NCBI GenBank assembly: GCA_047967505.1
Contig: CM106538.1
DNA from: Dipteris shenzhenensis
Taxonomy: Eukaryota; Polypodiophyta; Polypodiopsida; Gleicheniales
DNA: 64,000 nucleotides
Reading direction: 5' to 3' (one strand)
The notes under the pieces were generated by a model that ran no database searches, was not told where the DNA came from, and saw only the letters and a list, made by a program, of their open reading frames with translations. Each line of letters opens with the position of its first letter. Within the stretch, counting starts at the first letter, position 1. The translations under genes and the position numbers were made by a program. Shown here piece after piece: positions 10,691 through 21,279 of this stretch.

Positions 10691-11260
10691 GTGTAGAAAA
10701 GGAGAAGGTGCGGAGAAGTAGGCTTGAAGGAGTAGCACATAGGAAGAGGGAGGGCAAGGAGGAGGAGGGATGGAGGAGGGAGGACCAGTAGTTGAAGAGG
10801 AGGGAAGGGGGGCAAACCAACAGGTGTGGAGGGTGATGAGTAGTAGGTGTGGAGGAGGAGGGAGGGAGGAGGGAGGAGCAGGAGGGAGGGGGGAGGAGGA
10901 GCAACAGTGGAGGAGGAGGGAGGGGGAGGGGAGGAGGAGCAAGTGTGGAGGAGGGAGGGGGGAGGAGGAGCAATAATGGAGGAGGAGGGAGGGGGAGGGG
11001 AGGAGGAACAGGCATGGAGGAGGGAGGGAGGGGGAGGGCAAAAGGAGCAGGCATGGAGGAGAGAGGTAGGGAGGGGGAGGAGGAGGAAGGGGGAGGAGGG
11101 AGGAGTGAGGAGGGGGAGGGGGAGGAGGGGGGAGGAGGAGGAGCAAGGAGGGTGAGGAGGGAGGGAGGGAGGGGGAGGATGAAGTGAGGAGGGGGAGTGA
11201 GGGAGGGGGGGTGAGGAGGGGGAGGGAGGAGAGAGAAGGAGGGAGGGAATTCAAAATTTG
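10690..11260. repeat. GGA-rich minisatellite
   Basis: About 570 bp of G/A on the plus strand built from GGAGGAGGGAGGGGGAGG-type units with occasional CAAGTGTGGAGG or CATGGAGG interruptions, suggesting higher-order units of roughly 60 bp. Frames across it (Gly/Glu on plus, Pro/Ser/Leu on minus) are compositional. G runs are dense enough to allow quadruplex formation in principle. Confidence 0.9.
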
Positions 11261-11749
11261 AATTTTGAATTTTGAATTCTTTGGTCCCCACCTAGGAGTA
11301 AGAGTTGTGTAGGAGGTGTAAGAGGTGGGGTCACTTTTAACCCACCTAGGTGAGGGGGGTTAGGACTTTTTGGGACCTACCTTGGCCCTTTCATTAGGAC
11401 TAATCCATTTCTTAATCCATTCCTTATGAGGCCCTTTTGAGACCCCAATTCTCCCCTAATGGATTGATCTCACGATCGATTAAATTGTACAAATAGAAAG
11501 GGCAAACTCTAACAAATTGTAACATTTGCTTTAAAGATACATGTGGTCCTAATTTTTAAACCCACATTTATATTTTTCAAAGACATTACAACTTTGGCAA
11601 TCATAGTGTGATCATATGGGTCAAGCTCAAAAAAGATGTAGCTTATATTCAACATGTCTTCATTTCCTCAATGGGTTGCATTGCCACATCCTTGTTTACA
11701 TCGAAACTATGCATTTTTGTTAAAATTTCTCCCATGGAAGGTTGCTCCT

Positions 11750-12814
11750 TTAGATCAGTCTTGCATAGCACGTTCCCTTGATTGCAATGTCTCCCTTCAC
11801 GGAGTTGTCACTAAGAGCATGTGCAGCATCTATGAGAAACTTGGCAATTTCCCTAAATAGCCAACCAATGATAAAGCAATCTGACTCTGGTGCCCATGTA
11901 CCCTTGGGATCTTCCTGTGTAGTTATACTAGCATATAATTCCGGTGCTGACCATGGAAATGCCTTAGGAGGAGCATAAGCCAAGTCTTGTGGATATCAAC
12001 TTTCGGTCCAGTGGAGGCTTCTTCCCCAATCACAGTAATCGCAACTCGGAAAAACTTGTCATCCCTCGTGAAGTCCAGCATGTAGTTGGTTGCTTGCAGA
12101 TCGGTGTGTGCATATCTTTGTTTGTGAATTGCTTTTAAACCATTGGCAATAGCAACAACAATGGACAATCCATGAAACCTGGGTCATTTTCCATTTTTCA
12201 ATGGTGGAGGTTTGTTTGTGCACACCTCCAACCTTGAAAAACAGGAGATGACCCACATCTCTTGGGTGTGTGAGTACCCCCATACTAGATAGACAGCTCT
12301 ATGGACAACTGTCATCGCTAGCTCATTCTTGAGTGCCAAATGAGCATGGGCATCATCTCTATTACTCTTCTTGCTAGCATACCATGATGTTGGCCTAAGA
12401 CTTGGGGACACCCTGCATCTGTATCCTGGATACCTTCCCTTCTCCTCCCTTGCCCACCAGTTCATGCAGCTCTTGCAATGGAAAGTGTACTATGTGGGAG
12501 CACATGACGGCAAATGCAATACATAGTTCTATCTGTGCTCTCCCTTCAGCTTGGGCTGGATTGGCAGTTGCTTCTGGACCACTAGCCATCTTGGTCATAT
12601 GGACCAGAAAACTGGCTATTGCCTTTCCAACAAACCCTTTCTCCTTAACATTTTTTCTACAATTAGAAATCTGTGATACCTTCCATTGAGTCATCCAGAG
12701 TGCAAGCTTGTCCTCTCCATTGACAAGCAAGGCTACATTACTCACCTTTGCATATAATTCCCATTGTCCTATTGGATCTCCAAACACTCCAAGGATGAAT
12801 TGATCAAGTATCAC
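11750..12814 (-). pseudogene. protein kinase domain pseudogene
   Basis: Read on the minus strand, kinase blocks occur in order across several frames. An N-terminal region of unknown type (12814 to about 12470) comes first. A glycine loop LVGKGGEGKV follows at about 12430-12460, then a Lys-containing strand (YASKK) and the block ELAMTVVHRAVYLVWGYSH (about 12270-12340). The catalytic loop reads YAHTDLQATNYML (about 12080-12120) instead of the usual HRDL...N, and a FPWSAPELY block lies in 11750-11983. The DFG position reads TVIG, so the metal-binding Asp is gone. At least three frameshifts separate the blocks. An active kinase would phosphorylate protein substrates; this one cannot. The N-terminal GDPIGQW stretch faintly recalls plant MLKL-like proteins, which is only a guess. 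Confidence 0.72.
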
Positions 12815-12839
12815 TTTAACATCCGATCATGCCATTCGA

Positions 12840-13620
12840 CCATGAGCAACTAGGCCAGGTCATGTACATAAGGTCAAATATTCAGAACACCATTTGATCG
12901 TGTAGAAATTTTGAGCGTGCATGGGCATGTTTCTTCATCACTCAATTTCCTATCAAGTTTTTTATCATTTTCTTATGGACAAGCATCTAAATCTCAATCT
13001 TCAACTACTCTTGTGTTGCCATCAAAGATGGGTGTATAGTGATCTAGTGCAATGCAACCGTTTTGTAAGCACTCAAACTTCAAAACAAAGAACATCTGAA
13101 ATACACATGCAAATTTGCAATGATGGTGTAAATTAAACCACTCAAAAGCAACGTGCAACATGCAACATCATTAATGTTTCTACATAAATTTCACATGAGT
13201 CACAACTTCTAATCCTTAGAATAAACTACTAGCTTTTCAAGGTAATGGTATACTACATGAAGTAATTCATGATCTCATCGATATAATCCACTATTATAGC
13301 AATCCTTATGTGATCTACTATTATAGAATAAATTTCATAAAGTCACTATCGAGTGTCAATCTATTAGCTAGTGGAGGCAAGAATAGGAAACACATAACAG
13401 CATCACATAGCCAAGATGATCTAGATCAGCTTTGCCAATCACACATCCAATTGAGAAGAGTTATATTGGGAGGAACTGATTGGCAAAAGTAGGCCATCAT
13501 CCGGATAAAACCCGGCTCTACTAACACCTATGTACATACATATAAGAAGATCAAAGTAGGGGGAACTGACTCACAGATGGAAGCCATCACCCATGGCTTC
13601 GATCTTTACTATTACGCACA
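12840..13620. other. no feature seen
   Basis: AT-rich sequence without a credible reading frame, repeat or element end. Short open frames lack any family resemblance. Confidence 0.4.
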
Positions 13621-13622
13621 TC

Positions 13623-13759
13623 AATCGGCGAGGTGAATCCGATCGGCCGAACCAGATCACCTCTTGGACTACTGACACAGCCATAAGTAGGCATCTCTCC
13701 CTCTCTCTCTTTTACTCTCCCCCTCTCTATTTCCCTCTCTCTCTTTTACTATCCCGCTC

Positions 13760-13828
<69 letters not shown>

Positions 13829-13935
13829 CCCCCCTCTCTTTCCCTCTCTCAAACAACCTACTAAGACAGTCAACCAGGCGAGGTGAATCCGACCGGCCAA
13901 GGCAGGTCATCACTTGGCCTGACAGACTGACACTA
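13623..13935. repeat. ~60-bp direct repeats flanking a (CT)n microsatellite
   Basis: The segment GGCGAGGTGAATCCGATCGG with its surroundings (about 13623-13680) recurs as GGCGAGGTGAATCCGACCGG (about 13872-13935), both running on to ACTGACAC. Between them lies pyrimidine-rich sequence with an uninterrupted (CT)n of about 65 bp (13762-13826) followed by a C run. The arrangement is a tandem duplication in which the repeat expanded in the middle. Confidence 0.75.
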
Positions 13936-14040
13936 AAGGGTATAGAAGCTCACCAAAAGGCTAAGGAGAGATTGCGACAAAAGCAATAGGTTTTGGCAGG
14001 GCGGTAGTCATGGGAGCAGGGTCCTTTTATAGAATTTTGC

Positions 14041-14345
14041 CACTACATTGTGTGGTACTATCCTGCACCATGCGCTATGCCAATGTTCAGGATAGCATAT
14101 CCTTCTAAATCAAACAATCTAGGGTGTCACACATGCTGATATAACATCTACTGCATGGTACAGGTAGGTTACCATGTGATATCTCGTGGCACCCTAAAAA
14201 TAACCATGCAGTGTAGATGCAAGACCGCGTCGAGTAAATGATACCGCTTGGTATGGCATGATACCACGCAGTAGTTAGATCACGATACTGTGTGGTAAGA
14301 TTATAAACCGTGTGATATGCTCCCAATTGAGCCAGTGTAAAGAAC
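14041..14345. repeat. cluster of short GTGTGGTA / TACCACGC motifs
   Basis: Starting with CACTACATTGTGTGGTA, variants of TGTGGTA and its complement TACCA[C/T]GC[A/G] recur about ten times in both orientations up to 14345. This resembles the subterminal array of a CACTA-type or other DNA transposon, and the stretch even begins with CACTACA. The motif differs from the arrays at 2.8 and 16.0 kb, so it could belong to a separate nested element. Confidence 0.35.
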
Positions 14346-14699
14346 CACATTTTTTTGCATTTAGGTCATTAGGCCGCAATCTTTAATTGAAAACTACATA
14401 TTTTTATTTTTAAAAACTTACTTTTTAAATCCGTGCTTGCATTCATGGATCCCGATATGCCACATTCCTGGAACATCAAGGATGATGATTCTATTGTTGA
14501 AAAGGTTCCCCAAGGTAAAGGGGTTGAAAGAAATATGAGCAAAGAGCAGAGAGAAATTTTTTTGTCCTCAATAGCTCGAGATGCAAAGATGGGTAGAGAG
14601 ATATGAAGAGGCCAAAGCAAAATGAGAGGACGAGATTTAGAGTCATGCACAGGCAAAGGGTGCCATATCCACCAAACCTTGCTCTTCTCCTCATACACA

Positions 14700-15480
14700 T
14701 GTCACATGATTGGCTACAATAAGCTCTTTATGAAGCCGAAAATGATGGAGAGAATGTAACCGATCGAGAGAGAGAGCTTGTAGTTGGATGTATGCCACAT
14801 GTAAGTTTCTTACCTTTCTACTTAATTTGGGTATTTATGATCACAATCGTTGCAAAATTCATCCTCATTGTTTTATTCATGTTCTTTTGTAGTACAAAAA
14901 GTACAATGCATTATGGTCACATGAATGGCATTTTTGTGTGGAATGCATCGATTCAAGAAGAGTAACCTATGATTGTGGAGTCATGGCTAACTTTGTACAA
15001 GATAGACAAGCAAGTGCTTCTAATACCAATCTTCTCTCCTCTCAGTTAGATTATTGTGAGACCATACATGACATCTATGAAGTTGATTTTAGATGATTTA
15101 GTATTTTCATTCTTGATGTCAAATGGTTTAGAACTATCTACAATGGTCCCAATGCTATAGTCAGGAGAGATAACAGTGGTTTCTTTGCCATTAACTCCAC
15201 TGGACCCCGATGAAAGTGATACTTTTGTTCTTTGAGAGAATTGTGAACAAGTATATACTAATGAATTGATTAAAAGCTAATATCTTCATTTTCAAACAAT
15301 TATTAGTAGATGTTCATATATATATATATATATACATATACTAAATCATAAATTAATATAATTATTGTTTCTAATTTGCATCTTCAACATAGGTGGTCTT
15401 TCATTTGGATCATTTGGAACCAAGATGGTGGTACATAGTCCAAATTGCTCATCAAAGAAAACATCTTTCTAAAGATAGGA
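14700..15480 (+). pseudogene. CACTA (En/Spm) TNP2-type transposase, C-terminal part, broken
   Basis: Three exon-like blocks with plausible splice sites. Block 1 is about 14709-14800, followed by GTAAGT. Block 2 is 14893-15250 after TTTTGTAG, with WHFCVECIDSRRVTYDCGVM, YCETIHDIYEVDF and VKWFRTIYN...RRDNSGFFAINST. Block 3 starts at 15393 after ACATAG, with VVFHLDHLEPRWWYIVQ. Inferred introns are 14801-14892 and 15251-15392; the second contains a (TA)n run. These blocks match the C-terminal region of TNP2-family transposases, where the phase joins ENCEQ to VVFHLD. A stop after VDFR, a stop after FVL and a frameshift near 15205 inactivate it. It is most simply the continuation of the relic at 3.5-4.5 kb. 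Confidence 0.75.
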
Positions 15481-15649
15481 ATGTAGATACAGAGATGCCA
15501 ACACAAATCCAAATAATGATGCCGATGGATCTACGGAAGAGGATGAAGATGAGGGTATGGGCTAGGAAGAAGGTGACAATAATGACACTATAATGGAGGA
15601 AGGTGGAGATCATGACTTTGGGGAAGAAGAGGGAGAACTAGAGGATTAA

Positions 15650-15985
15650 GTCTTAGGTACAAATACAATAGGGGATGATGATATAGTTGATCAATTGTAT
15701 GTAAACCTTGAGATAGACTTATTTGGTGCACAAGACAGCTCAAGACAAATCCGTTCATGTAAATGCTACTGATGGATTATTTTGACATCAACAAGACTTC
15801 TTGTCTTTAGCCCTCACATTTTTATAGTGACATTTTGTACATTTGTATGTTAAGTTTACCATCAATATAGTGTTTCGATCTCAATTTTGGTGGACATACT
15901 CCTATATTTTGTTATCTTTCAAAGGACTCAGCCTTTGGTCAAATTTTATTTTGGATCTCTTGGAAACAAAGTTTTGTAAAAACAT
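15650..15985. other. 3' part of CACTA relic, no gene
   Basis: Sequence between the last transposase block and the right subterminal repeats. I see no credible reading frame. It is likely the untranslated 3' portion of the element. Confidence 0.35.
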
Positions 15986-15989
15986 TGGT

Positions 15990-16120
15990 ATGGAAAATTT
16001 AACCCCGAGTCGGTATCAGTGATGGTGGAAGCATTGTCATAGTTTTGAGTATGTACGTCAGTATAGGCATTGTTTTATATCGATGCCTATATTGGCCTAC
16101 ATACCGACACTCATACTGAC
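15990..16120. repeat. CACTA subterminal-type repeats, right side
   Basis: Contains GAGTCGGTATCAGTGATGG, GCATTGTCATAG, TACGTCAGTATAGGC and ACCGACACTCATACTGAC, counterparts of motifs at 2785-2910. Together the two arrays bracket both halves of the transposase. Confidence 0.45.
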
Positions 16121-16230
16121 TGTAATTTCTTCTTCCACACTAGCACCTTCCCCGCCCGCCAACCATACCAATGATTTTCATGACTATGCCTACAAAGCAT
16201 CAATAGACAGTGTCGAAATGTCGAAAAGAG

Positions 16231-16247
16231 ACCTGTGCCTTGTAGTG
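16231..16247 (-). repeat. candidate CACTA terminal inverted repeat
   Basis: The plus strand ends ...GTGCCTTGTAGTG, whose reverse complement begins CACTACAAGGCAC, the usual start of a CACTA terminus. A 3-bp duplication (AAT) would be expected just outside. The partner end near 2.7 kb was not found, so this rests on one end. Confidence 0.4.
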
Positions 16248-16249
16248 AA

Positions 16250-16810
16250 TGCAGAAGGAGAAATGCAAAAATGGAGATGCAAAAATATAGAAATACGAAA
16301 GGCAGAAATGCAGAAATGGAGATGCAAAAATGCAAAAATGCTAAATAGGAAATATAGAAATGGAGATGTGAAAATACAAGTACAAAAATGCAAAAACGAA
16401 TATGCAAAAATGTAGGAATGGAAATGCAGAATTGTAGAAACAGAGACATGGAAATGTGGAAACGGAAATGCAAAAATGGAGATGCGGAAATGCAAAAATG
16501 CAAAAATAAGAAAAAAATGGAGATGCAGAAATGCAAAATGTGAAAATACGGAAGCAAAAATGAAGAAATATAGAAACAAAAATGTAAAAATGCAAAAATG
16601 GAGATGCGAAAATGTAGAAACGAAAATACAGAAATGTGAAAGCAAAAATGTGGAAATGCAAAAATAAAAATGCAGAAATGAAGATGTAGGAATGTGAAAA
16701 TGCTTAAGTTAAAATGCAAAAATGTAGATACAAAAATGGAAAATGCGGGAATGGAAATGCAAAAAATGCAAAAATGGAGATGCAAAAATGCAATTAATGC
16801 AGAAATGGAA
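16250..16810. repeat. minisatellite of AAATGCAAAAATGGAGATG-type units
   Basis: Units of about 12-18 bp (AATGCAAAAATGGAGATGC and variants with AATGTAGAAACGA) fill this stretch up to the assembly gap. Long frames on both strands are artefacts (Lys/Met/Asn on plus, Phe/His/Ser on minus). The same unit family recurs at 25915-26165 in the same orientation. Confidence 0.9.
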
Positions 16811-16910
16811 NNNNNNNNNNNNNNNNNNNNNNNNNNNNNNNNNNNNNNNNNNNNNNNNNNNNNNNNNNNNNNNNNNNNNNNNNNNNNNNNNNNNNNNNNN
16901 NNNNNNNNNN
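16811..16910. other. assembly gap (100 N)
   Basis: Exactly 100 N following the minisatellite, a conventional placeholder for a gap of unknown size. The array probably could not be assembled through, and the 5' LTR of gypsy-2 may be partly missing here. Confidence 0.98.
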
Positions 16911-17560
16911 TTAGAAAAGGATAAAAACACCCTAAACTACTTTAGTTAGGGTTCGCTAAGTTTAAGGTCTAGGTTAGGTTAGTATTTACCCTCTATTAGG
17001 TTAATTTTAAGCGTAGCTAGGTCAGTCTAATTGTTAGTTAGTTACTCTAACTAGGTTACTTGAACTAACTAACTATGGTCAGTCTTACCATCACTAGGCT
17101 AGGTTAGGCTAAATGATTAGCATCTAACTAGACAAATAGGTTAGTTCATCTAACTAGATCAACTTGGTTTCAACCCCTCGGTTGGACTTTAAAGTCCATT
17201 CACCCCACCATTAGGACCCCCCCAACGCAAAATTTACACCTACTTTAACCCCTCGCCATTTGGGGACCCAAACTGAACCCCATTTGAGCCTAGATTTCAC
17301 ACACCAGAAACACCATGCTACGGGTATTTTTCTAACCCATTGCACACCATTTTGGCATCCATAGCACTCGTTCATTCGCACCCCCGCTTGGGCCTCCTTT
17401 CGCACAAACTCGATCATATCTTCACACCGTGACCTTCGATTAACGATCCGTTTGCACCGACACATTTCCCTACACACGTAGGACAATCTTAGGCACATTA
17501 TTAACACAATGGTCCCTACACAAACTAACACCACTTTAACTCTCCTAACAAAGCTACATC
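16911..17560 (+). other. upstream region of gypsy-2; CTAACTAGGTTA-type repeats
   Basis: From 16911 to about 17160 the motif [T/A]CTAACTAG[G/A]TTA and AGGTTAGGTTAG recurs loosely. 17200-17560 is ordinary sequence leading to the gag frame. It should contain the 5' LTR end and primer-binding site of gypsy-2, but I could not identify a convincing primer site. Confidence 0.4.
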
Positions 17561-17623
17561 CACACCACTGCCGCCTTGGGGCAGTGACACCCTTGGCAAA
17601 TCACGCACAATCTGCATGCAGCT

Positions 17624-19391
17624 ATGTTTCAGCCAATGCTTTTGACTCCAACGCTCACCACATCTGCATATAACTCCACTGCAACAACCGCCACTGCCAA
17701 TCCTCTACCCCGAATCCCCCCTGAGATTCAACCACTCCCTCTAACTCCTCCATGCCCCAACATGGCTAGATGCCATCATGACAATGATGGGGATCTCGAC
17801 CTCGATGTAGAGGTTGAAAACTTCTTCCATCGAAGAAATAACAACAATCAAGGCCGACGCCCCTTGGGAAAACTAGAACTTTCCAAATATAATGGTAGGG
17901 GAGACCCAGCCAGCTTCCTCTAGCATTTTGATGCCACATGTCGAGTAGGTGGCGATCAATCCCATGAAACCAAGGCGGCTTGGTTTCCAATGGCCTTGAC
18001 TGATGAAGCATCAGAATGGTACCTAGACCTTCTCGTGTAAGAACATGCCACATGGGACCTACTTCAAACCAAATTCAAACGATGCCTTCCAAATGGAGAG
18101 GCTACAAGACGATCCTGCTCTCCAACTTAGCAGATCGAACAAGGCCAGAGGGAAGATGTATGCACATACCTGGGAAAGATGAAGAGATTGATCACCAAAT
18201 GTGACCCATGCCTAGATGCAAAGTACCTCATAGCATGGTTCATAGCAAGTCTAAGAAAGAAAATCTGAAAGGATATGAAAAAGATAAGTAGCTATGAAAC
18301 ATTCAGTGCTGCTCATGTGGCAGCCATTGACATCGAGGATGGCATGACAGACTCAGACACTAGCAGTGACGACGGCAAATCAAATACACAAGATAAGCAT
18401 TCGAAAAAGGGTAAATCAAAGGACACTACCACAACATCAAATGAAGATTGCCTAGAGGCCATGACCTTGAAGCTGAAAGAAGATATGATGCAGGCCATGG
18501 ATTAAAAACTCCACTTGTCTCATTCGCCAACTCAAACATATCCACGACGAGAAAATGTCTGGTGTCCACACTTCCTAGCAAATCATACAGCAAATGAGTG
18601 CCCGTTCCTTAGAGCCAGGATCACTGCACAAGCAAATCCACCACCACGGTTGTGGTGCCATATCTGTGTCATCGGCGGCCATGATGAGAACAGTTGCATC
18701 TTCAACATGCATAACAATCTGCCTCGACCTCCACAATACCAAGCGGCACCCATGCCAGTATACAGGCAACTGGCACTTGCACAAGCAGCTAGCTCCAAGG
18801 CTAAATCTTGTTCCCATTCGGACACAAGTCCCACAACTACTCAAGAATCTGAATCCACGACCATATCCAAGAGCACCAAATCCAACTCCTCAAGCAATTC
18901 CCATACATCAATTACAAGCCAAGGAAGTAGACTCGTTATTTGAGTATGAAGCAGAATACCCAGTGTACTATGTAGAAGGTGCAGAGGATCTAATTCTAGT
19001 TTATGGAAATCAAGCATGACCCACCACATTTCGAGTACCAATTAAGTGCTACGGTTGTGGAGAAAATCACCGGATCGCGGAGTGTCCTCATCGTGGTAGC
19101 CTAGCTACTTTCCAACACCTTTGCAGAGATTGTGGCATAGGACATGCCTATATGGATTGTCCCATGAAAAATAAGGTCACAGAACAAACAGAGGTTAAGC
19201 CTGACGTCCCCATCGGCATCATTGGGGTGGACCATCAAAGTCTAGGTCTAGCAAGTGTAAAGTCACAACCTATCAATGTAATTACATGCCAACAGAAAGA
19301 GGCCACCAAGGACCCTAACATTCCAATCCAACCAAAGCGACTTTTGAAAAAGAAAGCACAAGTGCCTCCACCTCTGCCAAGCAATGAGTAG
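17624..19391 (+). pseudogene. gypsy-2 gag (capsid and zinc knuckles), broken
   Basis: The first ATG-initiated segment has a Thr/Pro-rich N-terminus. The retrotransposon gag core follows (KLELSKYNGRGDPASFL ... ETKAAWFPMALTDEASEWYLDLL, about 17850-18040), then a Ser/Asp-rich linker (18275-18505). Zinc-knuckle-like motifs lie at about 18563-18601 (CPHFLANHTANEC, lacking the second Cys), 18656-18697 (CHICVIGGHDENSC, canonical), 19047-19085 (CYGCGENHRIAEC) and 19122-19160 (CRDCGIGHAYMDC). The last two have only three residues between the second Cys and His. Gag would package element RNA into particles. Stops after ASFL and at 18505, and frameshifts (for example between 18943 and 19047), disable it. 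Confidence 0.82.
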
Positions 19392-19628
19392 CCGAGCTCA
19401 TCCACATCAACTCCCAAGCCTCAAATAAAAGAAGCCCCATACCCGAATGCAGAGGTGGAGAAGTATCGTTTTTAGGTACTTCAACAATGGGTCCAAAATG
19501 AACAAGCTCAATTTGAGGCTAAGAAACAAGCTCAAGACCCAATCCATGACTTGGGCCCCACAAAGTATTGATATTGTACTCGAGCCTTTGTTCCAACAAC
19601 AGACTCCACAATAGAATGTACTGCCACG

Positions 19629-20586
19629 TCAACTTGAAGGAGCCACACTCTCTAGCATCCTAAATTGCCCTGTGTCAATTCCCATCAGAATCCTCTTACG
19701 GAATTGTCCCAATCTCTGGGAGAGTTTCAAAGGATGGACTAAACTTGCAAATCCCCCTCCACCTATGAGCGACATTGAAGATATCCCTATGCGGATGGGT
19801 GATGAAGTCCAAGCCATAGTGGATGGTGGAGCAGGTGTCAATGTCATATCAAAGGAGCTCTACAAAGAATGGGGTCTCCCACCAATGTAAAAGGCTAATT
19901 TCAACATACACCTTGCCGATGATTCACAGGCTAAACCCTTGGGAATAGTGAATGGTGTGTCCGCAAAGATCGTAGGAGTCCACTTTTCCCTTCAATTCAC
20001 AATATTAGATGTCCCCAAAAAATCCTATCAAATCTTACTGGGACGTCCTTGCTTACGGGAAGCATCAGTCCTCCATGACTAGGGAACTGATAGACTGACA
20101 ATCCAGAATCAAGAGACTGCAGTCAGGGTGAACGTGGGGACAAGAGCTATTAAACCAATTGTTCCTAAAGCATTGGATGACACATCTTCCACAACAATCT
20201 CAAGCAAATCAACTCCCTTGCAACAGCATGCCATAGCAAGTGACTCACAAAGCAATGTCAATAACTGGATACAAACATTGGCAACCATCGACAACTGCCA
20301 TTTATTAGATCCCATCTTCTCACATATAGATGCTAATGCACTACAGGTCGATCCTCCACTGACACATGAAGAAACAATCGATCTACAGATGCCATTCTTT
20401 ATGGTTGACCTCGAATGGGATAACGAACCTGAAGAAGGTACCAATACCAATGATGACTCAGACTTTCCTTGGGACCTGGAAACAGAGGTTGCGAATGCTG
20501 AAATTGAAGATCAAATCTTTGATAATGACCTAGCCATTCTGCATGCCCTAATGGCAGTCGAGCTCCCAAAAGTTGAACCTCCATAG
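19629..20586 (+). pseudogene. gypsy-2 protease and linker, broken
   Basis: A retropepsin domain is readable from about 19672. The active-site block AIVDGGAGVNVIS lies at about 19815-19853 and the second block YQILLGRPCLREAS at about 20029-20070, with two stops (after LPPM and HD). The active-site triplet is D-G-G rather than D-[ST]-G; from memory, D-G-G occurs in some plant Tat/Athila-like elements, so it need not be a defect. An acidic 152-codon frame (20128-20586) without recognisable domains follows and probably links protease to RT. The enzyme would cleave the Gag-Pol precursor in particles. Confidence 0.75.
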
Positions 20587-20589
20587 TTG

Positions 20590-21279
20590 AATAATAGTAG
20601 AAGATCCCACAAGAAAGCTACAAGAGGAAATCGCAGAAAATCCAAGGGTGAGCACTTTAATGAATTCAAACGAGTCTAATCAAGGATCATCAAATTGTAC
20701 CTTGCGAAGTCAACTCCCTCAAAATTAGAACCACTGCCTCTTGAATGATCCCCTAAGGGACTGGAAGGAGTATGTGCAGCACATGAACCCTTACTTGGAA
20801 ACACCTTACCAGTGGAAAAGTTACCCCACAGTTCCCAATGTAAGAAGTTTCGGAAATATAAGCCACATGTGCAGATGAAACTCAATCAAGCGACTTTAGA
20901 AAAAGAAAGAAAAGAAGAGCCTAACAAATTAATAAATGCAACTATGCCACCCAGTACACATGACACATGTCAGGCTAGTTCAACCCCATCAGAGGCCGAT
21001 CTTCGAGAAGTGCCAGAATACTTTAAGAATTATACAAGTGGCAATGCGCCAATAGCAATGCCATGACCACTCAGAGAATCTAAAGTTCAAGAAACCGATA
21101 GCATTGGAGAAACTCCAATCTATGAGGGACCGACAAAAACACACACAATAAACCTCACCCTTGAAGGGGAGGAAGAAAAATTGGTTTTCATTGGGAAACA
21201 GCTTTGTCAAGAAGATGAAACCAAACTCAAAGAACTCCTAATGGAATACCGTGACTGCCTAGCATAGTCATACAAAGAG
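20590..21279 (+). pseudogene. gypsy-2 pol linker before RT
   Basis: Short frames (for example 20812-21066, Lys/Glu-rich, and the run through VFIGKQLCQEDETKLKELL at about 21185-21245) lead into RT. The EYRDCLA...YKEMKGI block directly before 21280 is the standard entry to a gypsy RT, interrupted by one stop (TAG at about 21265). I see no separate gene. Confidence 0.5.

Noticed and set aside
10622-11291. Pro/Ser/Leu-rich minus-strand frames and Gly/Glu plus-strand frames
   Set aside because: Compositional artefacts of the GGA minisatellite in all frames.
16111-16785. 224-codon Phe/His/Ser-rich minus-strand frame
   Set aside because: It follows the minisatellite unit; the same pseudo-protein appears at 25.8-26.3 kb for the same reason.
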